From Calidithermus chliarophilus DSM 9957 (GTDB lineage: Bacteria; Deinococcota; Deinococci; Deinococcales; Thermaceae): a DNA stretch of 64,000 bases. The stretch spans positions 2,715,535-2,779,534 of the forward strand of contig NZ_KE387023.1 of the NCBI RefSeq assembly GCF_000430045.1, given 5' to 3'. This document shows, one piece after another, positions 20,152 through 28,778 of the stretch; the stretch's first letter is position 1, and the number at the start of each line of letters is the position of its first letter. The notes beneath the pieces were generated by a model. It did not search any database. It was not told the origin of the DNA and was given only the letters and a program-made list of their open reading frames with translations. A program made the translations under genes and the position numbers.

Positions 20152-20820
20152 ATGCGTCTGATGGCGATCTTCCCTCATCCCGACGACGAGATCGGTACGG
20201 CCGGAACCCTGGCCCGCCACGCCCTGCGTGGCGACGCGGTGAAGTTGGTGTGGCTCACGAGGGGCGAACTGGCGAGCCAGTTCGGGGATGCCCCGCCCGA
20301 GGAGGTCGCGGTGGTGCGCGAGGGCCACGGCCGGGAGGTGGCCCGCATCCTGGGGGCCGAGTACGAGTTCTTGAGCTACCCCGACACCGGCCTCACGGGG
20401 GGGCGCGAGGAGGCGCTATCGGTCGCCCGGCTGATCGCGGCCTGGAAGCCCGACGTGGTGTTCACCTGGGACCCCCACGACGTCCACCCCGACCACCGGG
20501 CGGCCTACACCGCCACGCTCTCGGCGCTCAAGTTCTGCCGCATCCCCAAGCTGGTGGGGGAGGCCCACCGCAGCCGCATCCGGCTGCTGCACTACTACCG
20601 CGAGGACATCCACCGCCCCGCGGTCTACGTGGACATCGGGGAGGAGGGGCAGGCGGTGGCCGAGCAGGTCTTCAGCCTGTACCGCGACTTCTACGAGTGG
20701 GATTACAGCTTGGAGGCCTTCAGGGCGAACCGGGCGCGGCTTGGGACTCTGGCGGGGGTTCGCTACGCGGAGCGCTTTCAGGCGGAGGGGCCGCTGCCTC
20801 ACCCTTATCTTCCAAGATAG
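20152..20820 (+). CDS. PIG-L family zinc-dependent N-deacetylase
   Basis: 222 residues. The zinc/catalytic motif HPDDE is at residues 9-13 (AIFPHPDDEIGTAG) and the second motif HPDH begins at H112, both intact. PIG-L enzymes remove acetyl groups from GlcNAc-containing metabolites; in this phylum a BshB-type role in bacillithiol synthesis is a candidate, but no other bsh gene is nearby and the substrate is unproven. Start chosen at the first Met before the motif, supported by TAGACT at -13. The last 101 bases overlap, tail to tail, the ClC channel gene on the opposite strand. Confidence 0.85.
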   Translation: MRLMAIFPHPDDEIGTAGTLARHALRGDAVKLVWLTRGELASQFGDAPPEEVAVVREGHGREVARILGAEYEFLSYPDTGLTGGREEALSVARLIAAWKPDVVFTWDPHDVHPDHRAAYTATLSALKFCRIPKLVGEAHRSRIRLLHYYREDIHRPAVYVDIGEEGQAVAEQVFSLYRDFYEWDYSLEAFRANRARLGTLAGVRYAERFQAEGPLPHPYLPR

Positions 20821-22042
20821 CCACCTGGTCGGGCATGCGCGTGGGGTTGGTGAGCGCGTAGGCGGCGAAGGCGGCGGGGAGGGCCACGGGCAGCACGCTG
20901 TAGCCGCCGATCTCGCAGGCCAGCACCACCGAGGCGAAGGGGGCGCGGGCGATCCCCGCGAGCAGCCCGGCCATCCCGGCCAGGGCCGCGGCCTCGGCGG
21001 GCGGGGCGAAGCCCGGGGTGATCCTCGAGGCGATGATCCCCACCAGCCCGCCCAGGGCCAGGGCCGGGCCGAAGTAGCCGCCGTAGCCCCGCACCCCGCC
21101 CGCCGCCACCAGCAGGATGAGCTGCACCAGGAACAGCACCGCCAGGAAGCGCAGCTCGAGGATGGGCGAGAGCCCGAGCTGCACCCAGGGCATCGCGTTG
21201 CCCAGCGCGGCCGGGAAGGCCAGCACCACCGCCCCGACCAGCAGCCCCAGCAGCAGGTGGCGGTAGACGTAGGGGAGGCGGCGCACCAGGAAGCGCAGCC
21301 AGTAGCTGCCCTCCAGCCACAGCGCCCCCACCCCCGCGCACAGCAGCCCCACCGCCAGCCCGAAGACCAGCGAGGTCCAGGGCACGGTGCCGACCTGGAT
21401 CTCGAAGATGGGGCCGTAGCCCAGGATGGCCCCGTACACCGAGAACCCGGCCAGCGCCCCGATCAGGGCGGGGGCCAGCGCGCTGACCTCCAGCGCGAGG
21501 CCGCGGAAGACGATCTCGGAGGCCAGCAGCGCGGCGGCCAGCGGGGCGTGGAAGGCGGCGGCGAACCCGGCGGCCATCCCGGCGAAGGGCAGGTAGCGCC
21601 CCGAACCGCCCATGGGGAAGCGCCGCCCGACGGCCGCGCCGATCCACAGGCCCATCGTGGCCATGGGGCCCTCGCGCCCCAGCGGCGAGCCCGAGCCCAG
21701 TTGCAAGACGGCGGCGAGGCTCGAGCGCAGGTGCTCGAGGAAGCGCGCGCGCCGCTCGATGCGGTACATCGAGAGGAACCAGCCCAGGCCGTGGCCGGTG
21801 CCCACCACGGTAGCCAGGGCGAAGATCAGCGCGGGGAGCAGGGCCAAGAACCACAGGCGCGGGCCGGTGAAGACCTGGGCCAGCCCGCCCTCGCCGGGCA
21901 GCCCGGGCGGCTGGTAGCCCAGCACCCAGCCCAGCACCACGTTCTGCACCAGGCTCAGCCCCAACGCGATCAGGGCCGCCACCAACCCGGTGAGCGCGCC
22001 GACGAATCCGCTATAGAGGATCAGGGGGCCGACCTGCATCAA
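20720..22042 (-). CDS. ClC-family chloride channel or transporter
   Basis: 440 residues with about ten hydrophobic segments. The selectivity-filter motifs GSGSPLGREGP and GGVRGYGGYFGPALALGG are present, the latter corresponding to the GxFxP region. The tail (about 405-440) is Pro/Glu/Ser-rich and disordered; it is the part encoded opposite the end of the deacetylase gene. No CBS domains follow. Whether it is a channel or a H+/Cl- antiporter cannot be told without aligning the gating glutamate; GREGP contains the usual position. Confidence 0.88.
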   Translation of the reverse strand: MMQVGPLILYSGFVGALTGLVAALIALGLSLVQNVVLGWVLGYQPPGLPGEGGLAQVFTGPRLWFLALLPALIFALATVVGTGHGLGWFLSMYRIERRARFLEHLRSSLAAVLQLGSGSPLGREGPMATMGLWIGAAVGRRFPMGGSGRYLPFAGMAAGFAAAFHAPLAAALLASEIVFRGLALEVSALAPALIGALAGFSVYGAILGYGPIFEIQVGTVPWTSLVFGLAVGLLCAGVGALWLEGSYWLRFLVRRLPYVYRHLLLGLLVGAVVLAFPAALGNAMPWVQLGLSPILELRFLAVLFLVQLILLVAAGGVRGYGGYFGPALALGGLVGIIASRITPGFAPPAEAAALAGMAGLLAGIARAPFASVVLACEIGGYSVLPVALPAAFAAYALTNPTRMPDQVAILEDKGEAAAPPPESAPRSEPPPESQAAPGSP

Positions 22043-22104
22043 TTCACCTTAGCCTCGAGGGGCCGCAATCGAACCTGCCGGAAGTCACCGTGGGTCAACC
22101 CCCG

Positions 22105-23211
22105 TCACCACGATTGTACCTGGCTGAGCGCGCTTCCTCGCGTGATGCGGGGGGTCTGTAGGCCGAGCACCCGGTAGCCGCCGCGGGTGGCCGAGCGCAC
22201 CAGCACCCGCGGGTCCGCCTTGCCCCACAGGTGCAGGGCCTCGTTGCGCACGTCCAGGTCGGGGCTGCTGCCGCGCGAGTCGGTGCCCAGGGCCACCTCG
22301 ACGCCGTGCTTGAGGTAGAGCGCCCAGGGGAACTCGCCGCACTCGAGGCCCCGGTTGCTGCGCGGGCAGGAGACCACCCGGCACCCGGCCTGCGCGATCA
22401 CCCGCACGTCGGCCTCGTCCACCTGCACCGCGTGGACCAGCGTGACGCCGGGGCCCAGGAGGCCCAGGTCGGCCAGGTACTGCACGGGGGAGACGCCGGG
22501 GGGGTTCCAGACGGGCAACTTCATCTGCCGCATGAACTCCACGAAGCCCCCCTCGGCCCGCCTCACGTAGCGGCTCTCCTCGGGGCTCTCGGCGACGTGG
22601 ATCTGCACGGGGAAGCCCTCGAGGGCGGCGAACTCCACCAGGAGCTTGAACAGGGGAGCGCTCACGGTGTGGGTGGCGTGGGGCGAGATGCCCACCTTCA
22701 CCCGCCCCTCGCGCTTCTTCCAGGCCAGGAACTGCGGCTTGAGGGCCGCGAAGACGTCCTGGGCCTTGCCGGGGTCGGGGCCGATCACCTCGCGGTAGGC
22801 CACGCCGGGGAGGTCGGAGTGCTCGAGCAGCCAGTCCATCACCGCGTCGCGGGCCACGATGTCGCCGAAGGCCCCCACCGCCAGCGCGCGCAGCTCCTCG
22901 AGCCCCTGCCGCGCCGCCTCCACCCCGCGCCCCGCGCCGTTGGCGATGACGTGGCGGATGAACTCGACGTAGGGCCCCTCGAAGTAGGGCAGCCGCGAGA
23001 GGTCGAGGTGGGTGTGGGCGTTGACCACCGGCGGCGTGAGGGCCCTGCCCTTGTGGACCACGGGTGCGCCGGGGTAGGCGTGCTGGAGCTCCTCGAGCCC
23101 CCCCGTCATCGCGACGTGCCCGCCCACCACCGCCAGGCCCCCCCGCAGCATGGGGGTGCCGAAGCCCAGGTAGACCACCTCGGCGGTCCAGATCTCGGGC
23201 TCGAGCCTCAT
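22105..23211 (-). CDS. Amidohydrolase of the TRZ/ATZ (cytosine deaminase-like) family, candidate aminofutalosine deaminase
   Basis: 368 residues. Metal ligands: H66 and H68 in NAHTHLDLS, further His in ISPHATHTVS and QIHVAESPEES, and the catalytic Asp in LGTDSRGSSPD. Enzymes with this HTHLDLS start and GTDS end deaminate purine- or triazine-type rings; the aminofutalosine deaminase of the futalosine menaquinone pathway belongs here, and a UbiA-type prenyltransferase that could serve the same pathway lies at 40685-41536. The start overlaps the stop of the upstream acetyltransferase (ATGA), so it is the third gene of an operon with the racemase, and a role in that pathway is also possible. Confidence 0.78.
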   Translation of the reverse strand: MRLEPEIWTAEVVYLGFGTPMLRGGLAVVGGHVAMTGGLEELQHAYPGAPVVHKGRALTPPVVNAHTHLDLSRLPYFEGPYVEFIRHVIANGAGRGVEAARQGLEELRALAVGAFGDIVARDAVMDWLLEHSDLPGVAYREVIGPDPGKAQDVFAALKPQFLAWKKREGRVKVGISPHATHTVSAPLFKLLVEFAALEGFPVQIHVAESPEESRYVRRAEGGFVEFMRQMKLPVWNPPGVSPVQYLADLGLLGPGVTLVHAVQVDEADVRVIAQAGCRVVSCPRSNRGLECGEFPWALYLKHGVEVALGTDSRGSSPDLDVRNEALHLWGKADPRVLVRSATRGGYRVLGLQTPRITRGSALSQVQSW

Positions 23212-23987
23212 CCCGAACGCTCCAGCACGTAGCGGTTGGGGAAGCGCACGAAGTCGGTGACCCGGTAGCCGCGCGCGAAGTAGTGGCCGAACAGCGCCCT
23301 CGAGTGCTCCCGCCAGGCCAGCGCCAGGGCCTTGTCGTGCTGGAGGACCTGGCCCCAGTCCTCGGGGATCTGCAGCAGCAGGCGGGGGGCCTCCAGGCCC
23401 AGGTTGAGCGCCACGGGCTGCTCGTCCTGCACGGTGTTGGCGTAGGGTAGGCCCTCGACGTGGGGCAGGGGCTCGGGGGCGTAGATGCGCCGGAAGACCC
23501 GCTCCGAGCGGATCTCCCAGTCCACGTCGGCGCGGTCGGAGGGGGCCCCGGCGTTGATGCCGGTCATCTCGCCGTAGCAGTCGGGGATGTACTTGCCGAA
23601 GGTCACGCTCAGCTTGCGCAGGTTGAAGTTGGCGTTTACCCCGCGCAGGGGGTCGAAGGTCCAGGCCACCACCTCGTAGCCGCGGCTCAGGCACCAGTCG
23701 CGCTGGAAGCGCTTGAGCAGCAGCGCGGCCGGGGTGCCGCGGTGGGCCTCGAGCACGCCCATCATGTGCGAGTGGTGGCGCTTGGGGTCGGCGGTGGGGA
23801 AGCCGAAGACGAAGCCCACCATCTCGCTGCCCAGGAAAGCCCCGGCCACCAGAGCGCCCTCGTGGGCCATCGCCATCATCGAGCGGGCGGGCATCACGTC
23901 GTCGGGGTCGCCCCAGATGGCCGCCTGGAGCTCCTCGACGGGGAGGATCTCCCCGGGTTCGTGCAGTTCGCGGACGACGACTTCCAT
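23208..23987 (-). CDS. GNAT-family N-acyltransferase linked to the racemase
   Basis: 259 residues. It has the long-GNAT pattern found beside N-acylamino-acid racemases: an N-terminal acceptor part (WGDPDDVMPARSMMAM), the acyl-CoA segment VGFVFGFPTADPKRHHSHMMGVLEAHRG read in pieces, then GYEVVAWTFDPLRG and NFNLRKLSVTF. In Geobacillus a related GNAT succinylates D-amino acids before racemisation; the same role is inferred here from position: 15 bases downstream of the racemase gene and overlapping the amidohydrolase start. Confidence 0.8.
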   Translation of the reverse strand: MEVVVRELHEPGEILPVEELQAAIWGDPDDVMPARSMMAMAHEGALVAGAFLGSEMVGFVFGFPTADPKRHHSHMMGVLEAHRGTPAALLLKRFQRDWCLSRGYEVVAWTFDPLRGVNANFNLRKLSVTFGKYIPDCYGEMTGINAGAPSDRADVDWEIRSERVFRRIYAPEPLPHVEGLPYANTVQDEQPVALNLGLEAPRLLLQIPEDWGQVLQHDKALALAWREHSRALFGHYFARGYRVTDFVRFPNRYVLERSG

Positions 23988-24002
23988 CGGTCGGGCGGCA
24001 CC

Positions 24003-25112
24003 TCAGGAGCTGGCGACGTAGGCCGACTTGAGCGCCAGGCGGTCGATGAACTCGCGCTTGGGCGTGACCCCGAGGCCAGGGGCCTGGGGCACCGCCATCA
24101 TGCCGCCGGAGGCCTCGAGCGCCTCCTCGATGATGTCCTCCTCCCAGTAGCGGCTGGCCGAGGAGGTGTCGCCGGGCTTGACGAACATGGGCAGCGTCGC
24201 CACGTGGATGTTGGCCGCGCGCCCGATGCCCGCCTCGAGCATCCCCCCCATCCACACCGGCAGCCCGTAGCTCTCGGTGATGTCGTGGATCTTGCGGCTC
24301 GCCAGGATGCCCCCCACCCGCGCGGGCTTGAGGTTGATGACCCGCCCGGCGCCGATCTCGAGCGCCTTGCGGGCGTCCTCGGGGCTCGTGATCGACTCGT
24401 CGAGGCAGATCGAGGTGGAGATGGCCGCCTGCAGCTTGGCGTGGTCGAGGATGTCATCGAAGGCCAGGGGTTGCTCGATGTAGTCGAGGCCGGCGGCGTC
24501 CATGGCCTTGAAGGTGGCGACGTGGTTGAGGGTGTAGGCCGAGTTGGCGTCCACGGTGAGGTTGGCGTCGGGGTAGGCCTCGCGCACCGCCATCAGCATC
24601 TTCACGTCCCAGCCGGGCTTGATCTTGAGCTTGATGCGCTTATAGCCCTGCTCGAGCCCCTTGCCCACCTTCTCGACGGTGGCCTCGATGCTGGGCTCGA
24701 TCCCCAGGCTGATCCCCACCGGGATCTCCTCGCGCACCCCGCCCAGCACCTTCCACAGCGGCTGCCCCAGGCTCTTGCACCACAAGTCCCAGAAGGCCAT
24801 CTCGAGCGCCGCCTTGGTCATCTTGTTGCCCCGGAAGTTGCGGATGTGCGCCCACAGCGCCTCGGGGTTGGCGATGTCCTTGCCCAGCACCTGCGGGATG
24901 AGCAGTTCCTCCAACAGCGCCCAGGCCCCCGCGATGGTCTCCTCGCGGTAGTGGGGGGTGTGCTCCATGACCGTCTCGGCGTAGCCCTCGAGGCCCTCGC
25001 CGTAGAGCGTGAGCACGATGATGTGCCGCTCGGTCTGCACGCCAAAGGAGGTCTCGAAGCGGAAACGCAGCGGCAGGGTGATGAGCTTCATCTCGGCAGC
25101 TTCAATTCGCAT
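24003..25112 (-). CDS. Enolase-superfamily N-acylamino-acid racemase / o-succinylbenzoate synthase
   Basis: 369 residues. MLE-subgroup residues: the KxK-type lysine pair in RIKLKIKPG, metal ligands in TVDANSAY, DYIEQPL and CLDES, and the second catalytic lysine in INLKPARVGG. NSAR and OSBS enzymes cannot be separated by sequence alone. A GNAT acyltransferase follows directly, which favours N-succinylamino-acid racemase, and the futalosine-type genes in the window argue against a need for OSBS. The start is supported by TAGCAT six bases upstream. Confidence 0.85.
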   Translation of the reverse strand: MRIEAAEMKLITLPLRFRFETSFGVQTERHIIVLTLYGEGLEGYAETVMEHTPHYREETIAGAWALLEELLIPQVLGKDIANPEALWAHIRNFRGNKMTKAALEMAFWDLWCKSLGQPLWKVLGGVREEIPVGISLGIEPSIEATVEKVGKGLEQGYKRIKLKIKPGWDVKMLMAVREAYPDANLTVDANSAYTLNHVATFKAMDAAGLDYIEQPLAFDDILDHAKLQAAISTSICLDESITSPEDARKALEIGAGRVINLKPARVGGILASRKIHDITESYGLPVWMGGMLEAGIGRAANIHVATLPMFVKPGDTSSASRYWEEDIIEEALEASGGMMAVPQAPGLGVTPKREFIDRLALKSAYVASS

Positions 25113-25118
25113 GGGGTT

Positions 25119-25124
25119 ATGCTA
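25119..25124 (-). promoter_or_regulatory. -10 element TAGCAT of the racemase operon
   Basis: TAGCAT on the minus strand lies 6 bases before the ATG at 25112, a leaderless arrangement. Confidence 0.55.
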
Positions 25125-25150
25125 ACGCGCTGGGCGGGGAAGGTAAAACG

Positions 25151-25383
25151 TCGATGGTCGATGGTCGATAGCTGATAGCCGATAGCCGAACGCCGGGCGT
25201 GGGTCGTGCGTCGTACGTCCTACGCCGTACGCCAAACGCCAAACGCAAGACGCCAAACGCCAAACGCCAAACGCCTTGTTCCCCCCTTAGCAAGGGGGGC
25301 TGGGGGGGATAAACCCTCCCCGCCGGCGGGGAGGGAAGGGGTGGGGTCAACCACGAGCCACACGCTACTAGCCACGGGCCACG
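25151..25383 (+). repeat. Modular intergenic repeat, copy A
   Basis: Short words repeated with small changes: cgatggt x2, gatagc x3, gaacgc, gtacgtcctacgccgtacg, then (c/a)caaacgc and caagacgc many times. It is followed by the hairpin CCCCCCTT-AGC-AAGGGGGG (25281-25299), a 22-base perfect palindrome CCCTCCCCGCC/GGCGGGGAGGG (25314-25335), and the words ccacgagcc, ctactagcc, acgggccacg up to 25383. The whole 260-base gap between the racemase promoter and the methyltransferase stop is built of these words. The same palindrome and the ccacgagcc/ctagc words recur in copy C. Confidence 0.85.
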
Positions 25384-25386
25384 TGC

Positions 25387-26106
25387 TTACCGCCGCCAGG
25401 CGGTGATGCAGAAGTGCAGCGAGTCGGCGTCGAATTTTTCGCTGTGGAAGCCGCCTTTTAGGCGGTAGTCGAAGCCGTAGGAGCGGAGCCAGCGCTCGAG
25501 TTCGTAGCGGGTGAAGTAGCGCTGGGTGAGGGTGAAGGTCTGGCGGCGCACCACGCCTTTGGCGTCGGTGCGGTCGAGGTAGTAGTGGGTCAGGAGGGCC
25601 TGGATGGCGGGGAGGTGTTCCTGGCGGATGAAGACCTCGAGGCCCCCCTCGTAGCTCCCTTCCCAGCGCAGCACCTCGGACGGGCCGATGTGGGCGGGGT
25701 TGTAGAGGTCGAAGGCCAGGCGCCCGCCGGGCTCCAGGTGTTCGGCCACGCCCCGGAGGGTCTGGTCCTGGTCCTCGAGGGTGTACAGGTGCATGAAGGC
25801 GTTGAAGGGGGCGATGATGAGGGGGAATTTGCGCCCCAGGTCCAGGGCGCGCATGTCGCCCTCGAGCCATTCCACCCGCAGGCCCTCGGTGTGCTGTCGC
25901 CCCAGCTCCCGCATGGCCCCCGAGGGCTCGAGCGCCACCACCTCGACCCCGGATCGGGCGATGGCCCGCGTCACCCGGCCGGTCCCCGCGCCGAGCTCGA
26001 GCACCGGCCCGCCGTAGTCGCGGGCCAGGCGGGCGTAGAACTCGAGGTCGTCGGTGTAGCGGGCGTACTGCAGGGCGTAGAACTCGGCCACGGGGTCGTA
26101 ATCCAC
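25387..26106 (-). CDS. Class I SAM-dependent methyltransferase
   Basis: 239 residues. Motif I VLELGAGTGR at about 35-44 binds SAM, followed by VEVVALEPSG (acidic loop), VEWLEGDMRAL and the post-motif LEPGGRLAFDLYN. Substrate unknown. I chose the GTG at 26106 because TAGAAT lies 7 bases upstream on the minus strand and the residue sequence VDYDPVAEFYALQY begins there; the frame runs on far upstream only as a shadow of pncB. Located 17 bases after the pncB stop. Confidence 0.85.
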   Translation of the reverse strand: MDYDPVAEFYALQYARYTDDLEFYARLARDYGGPVLELGAGTGRVTRAIARSGVEVVALEPSGAMRELGRQHTEGLRVEWLEGDMRALDLGRKFPLIIAPFNAFMHLYTLEDQDQTLRGVAEHLEPGGRLAFDLYNPAHIGPSEVLRWEGSYEGGLEVFIRQEHLPAIQALLTHYYLDRTDAKGVVRRQTFTLTQRYFTRYELERWLRSYGFDYRLKGGFHSEKFDADSLHFCITAWRR

Positions 26107-26113
26107 GCGACCG

Positions 26114-26119
26114 ATTCTA
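26114..26119 (-). promoter_or_regulatory. -10 element TAGAAT of the methyltransferase
   Basis: Minus strand, 7 bases before the GTG start; it decides the start codon. Confidence 0.6.
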
Positions 26120-26123
26120 ACGC

Positions 26124-27659
26124 TCAATTCCCCTGTAACAGCGCCTCGACCATCTGGTTCTTGAGCTGCCACAGGCGGCTGGAGAGCGAGACGTGGTAGG
26201 TGTGGGGGTTGATGAGGCGGCGCACGCCGGGGTCGAGCAATTCCACGTCCTTGCGGTGGCGCTCGCGCAGGACCTCGAGCGGCTGCGGCCGGGTGACGCG
26301 CTGGCCGCGCCAGACCTCCTCCTGCAGGGGCTCGAGGCGGCAGGCCGCCGTCTTGACCCGGCGCATCTTGCCCGCGTCGGAGGGGTGGTGCAGGGTGAGG
26401 GTGGGCTCGGCGCAGGGGTCTTCGTCGGAGAGGGTGAGCACGTCGGCGGAGGCCAGCCCGCGGTCGTCGTAGAGCCGCCAGGCCTTCTTGTGGCCGGGGT
26501 TGAGCACCTTCTCGAGCGTCTCCGAGACCTTGATGGCCGGCTTCCACTCGCCGTCGTCGCGCACCGCCACCACCTTGTAGACCCCGCCCAGCGCCGGCTG
26601 GCCCCAGCTCGTCACCATGCGGGTGCCCACCCCGAAGACCAGCCGCCGGACCAGGGCGTCGGCGTCCACGCCGTAGCGCGGGGCCTCCTGCCGGATCTGG
26701 GTGTAGATCTGCCAGATCACCAGCTCGTCGAGGTCGGAGGAGAGCACGATCGCGGCGTCGGGGAAGCCGGCCTTGTCGAGCAGTTGGGCCGAGCGGATGG
26801 AGAGGTAGGCCAGGTCGCCCGAGTCGAGGCGGATGCCCACCGGCTTGTGGCCCTTGGCCCGCAGCTCCTCGAAGACCTGGATGGCATTGGGGACGCCGCT
26901 CTCGAGCACGTCCACCGTGTCCACGAGCAGCACGGTGTCGTCGGGGTAGACCTCGGCGAAGGCCCGGAAGGCGTCGAGCTCGCCCATGCCCAGCGCCATG
27001 AAGGCCTGCACCATGCTGTGGGCGTGGGTCCCGGCGGCCTGCAGGCCCAGCTCGTGCGACATGCCCACGTTGGAGCTGCGGTTGGCCCCCCCGATCAGCG
27101 CGGCGCGGGTGGCCGAGTTGCCCGCCCCGCTGGCGGCCCGCCGCAAGCCCATGTCCAGCACGTAGGCGGCAGGCCCGGCGGCCTCGCGGATGCGGCTGGA
27201 CTTGGTGGCGATGAGGGTCTCGAAGTTGAGCTTGTTCAACAGGGCGGTCTCGAGCAGCTGCGCCTGCACCAGCGGCCCCTCGATGGCGACCAGGGGCACC
27301 TGGGGATGGACCACCCGGCCCTCGGCGACGGCCCGCAACGTCAGCCCGTCGAAGGAGCCGTTGCGCCCCAGCCAGCGCAGGAAGTCCTCGCCGAACATCG
27401 GCTCGCCCGCGCGGGTCTTGTGCGAGCGCAGCACCTCGAGCTCCGCTTCCCCGAAGCGGGCGCTCTCCATCCACTCCAGCAACGGGTCGAGGCCGGCGAA
27501 CACCCCGTACCCGGCCTGGTGCTGCCCGTAGTCGGGGTTCTTGCGGTAGAAAAACTCGAACAGCGCGGGCCGCTCGTGGATGCCCAGGCGGTAATAGACC
27601 TGCGCCATGGTGAGCTGATACTGGTCGGTGAGCAATATGCCCTCGGTGAGGCTCGGCAT
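26124..27659 (-). CDS. pncB: Nicotinate phosphoribosyltransferase
   Basis: 511 residues. Makes nicotinate mononucleotide from nicotinate and PRPP in NAD salvage. Seen: N-terminal [15 protein letters not shown], the active-site histidine segment [11 protein letters not shown], the LLVDTVDV and GIRLDSGDL blocks and SSDLDELVI of the PRTase barrel. Start at the ATG 27659, supported by TATGAT six bases upstream; the open frame continues into repeat copy B, which is non-coding. The C-terminal 90 residues (after [10 protein letters not shown]) carry the usual extension of this family. Confidence 0.92.
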   Translation of the reverse strand: MPSLTEGILLTDQYQLTMAQVYYRLGIHERPALFEFFYRKNPDYGQHQAGYGVFAGLDPLLEWMESARFGEAELEVLRSHKTRAGEPMFGEDFLRWLGRNGSFDGLTLRAVAEGRVVHPQVPLVAIEGPLVQAQLLETALLNKLNFETLIATKSSRIREAAGPAAYVLDMGLRRAASGAGNSATRAALIGGANRSSNVGMSHELGLQAAGTHAHSMVQAFMALGMGELDAFRAFAEVYPDDTVLLVDTVDVLESGVPNAIQVFEELRAKGHKPVGIRLDSGDLAYLSIRSAQLLDKAGFPDAAIVLSSDLDELVIWQIYTQIRQEAPRYGVDADALVRRLVFGVGTRMVTSWGQPALGGVYKVVAVRDDGEWKPAIKVSETLEKVLNPGHKKAWRLYDDRGLASADVLTLSDEDPCAEPTLTLHHPSDAGKMRRVKTAACRLEPLQEEVWRGQRVTRPQPLEVLRERHRKDVELLDPGVRRLINPHTYHVSLSSRLWQLKNQMVEALLQGN

Positions 27660-27665
27660 GGGATG

Positions 27666-27671
27666 ATCATA
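27666..27671 (-). promoter_or_regulatory. -10 element TATGAT of pncB
   Basis: Minus strand, 6 bases before the ATG at 27659. Confidence 0.55.
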
Positions 27672-27687
27672 ACGGGGGACGTGGGAG

Positions 27688-27800
27688 GCTGAACGCCGAT
27701 AGCCGAACGCTAAACGCCGATGGCCCATAGCCGATAGCCGATAGCTAAACACAAGACGCGAAACGCCAGACGCCTTGGCCTTCGACCCTCGACCTCGAGC
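27688..27800 (+). repeat. Modular intergenic repeat, copy B
   Basis: Words in order: ctgaacgccgatagccgaacgc, taaacgc, gatggcccatagccgatagc, taaacacaagacgcgaaacgc, cagacgcc, ttggcc, ttcgaccctcgac. It fills the gap between the pncB promoter and the end of the DUF1206 gene. Same word order as copies A and G, without the gtacgtcc module. Confidence 0.8.
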
Positions 27801-27828
27801 GCCACACGTCGCGAGCCGCTGCCGAAGG

Positions 27829-28689
27829 CTAGCTTTGCCGGACCGGGATGATGCGGTAGCGGCTTTGGGCGATGACGAAGATGCCGTAGGCGATGAGGCC
27901 CAGGGCGACGACGCCCAGGAGCCAGGGGCCGGCGGGGCGGCTCTCGAGGAGGCTCAGGGCGTCGGCGATGCCTCCTGCGCGCTGGGGGTTGTCGGTCCAG
28001 GCGGCCTCGAGCAAGAACCCGCCCACGATGGCGAACACCACGCCGCGGGCGGCGATGCCCACCTGGCCGAGCCGGGTGAGCAGGCGGTAGGCGGGCTCGG
28101 GGAGGTCGTCGAAGTGCAGGCGGCGGAGAAAGCTGGCCCGGTAGGCGATGTAGAACTGGCTCAGGGCCAGGCCGAGGATGATGACGCCGGCCCCCGCCAC
28201 GACCCAGGGGCCGGCGTCCGTCCGCAGCAATTCGGCGGTCCAGTCCTCCTCGCTCTTGCCGCGCCCGTTGGAGCGGCCCGCCAGGGCGAAGCCGAGGGCG
28301 AACCAGGCCAGGCTCAGGTGGACGCCCGCGCTCACCGCGTAGCCCAGCCGCTTGGCCCAGGCTTTGGGCCCCCGCCCGTGGCGTTCGGGGTCCAGCACCG
28401 CCCGCACCACGTGCCAAAGGGCGTACCCGGCCAGCCCCAGGGCCAGCAGCCCCAGGATGACCTGGCCGAAGGGCTGCTCGCCCACGCGCTCGAGCGCCCC
28501 CCGTGGGTCGGTGTTCTGGGCGCTCTCGCGGGCTTGAAAGGCGGCCCGGGCCGCCAGGACCCCGATCAGGCCGTAGACGATCCCCTTGGCGAAATACCCG
28601 GCCCGTGCCAGGGCCTCGATCTCTGGGGCGGCCCGGCGCACCGCCCGCCGCACCTCCTGTTTGACCTCCGCCTTTTCCACGGCGCCCAT
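27829..28689 (-). CDS. DUF1206 family membrane protein
   Basis: 286 residues with six hydrophobic segments arranged as three similar two-helix units (for example [58 protein letters not shown]), the pattern of the DUF1206 family. The repeated A/V-R-G/KG-x-V-x-G-x-IG motif is seen in each unit. Function unknown. Start at ATG 28689; a longer frame exists but its extra N-terminus is Pro/Arg-rich and lies in the region of the divergent metH promoter. Confidence 0.72.
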   Translation of the reverse strand: MGAVEKAEVKQEVRRAVRRAAPEIEALARAGYFAKGIVYGLIGVLAARAAFQARESAQNTDPRGALERVGEQPFGQVILGLLALGLAGYALWHVVRAVLDPERHGRGPKAWAKRLGYAVSAGVHLSLAWFALGFALAGRSNGRGKSEEDWTAELLRTDAGPWVVAGAGVIILGLALSQFYIAYRASFLRRLHFDDLPEPAYRLLTRLGQVGIAARGVVFAIVGGFLLEAAWTDNPQRAGGIADALSLLESRPAGPWLLGVVALGLIAYGIFVIAQSRYRIIPVRQS

Positions 28690-28766
28690 GATGGGGAGAA
28701 AAGCTGACGGTCGGCTGATGCCCAGCTTGGGCCCGGCGGCTTTCACCCGTCGCGGGGGTGATGGCC

Positions 28767-28772
28767 TACAAT
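28767..28772 (+). promoter_or_regulatory. -10 element TACAAT of metH
   Basis: TACAAT lies 6 bases before the GTG at 28779 and supports that start over the upstream in-frame ATGs at 28758 and 28761. Confidence 0.55.
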
Positions 28773-28778
28773 GCCCCT

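Noticed and set aside
23212..24255. Amidohydrolase extended upstream to 24255
   Set aside because: The extra part is Arg/Gly/Pro-rich and lies opposite in frame to the well-supported acetyltransferase; ATG 23211 overlaps its stop in the usual way.
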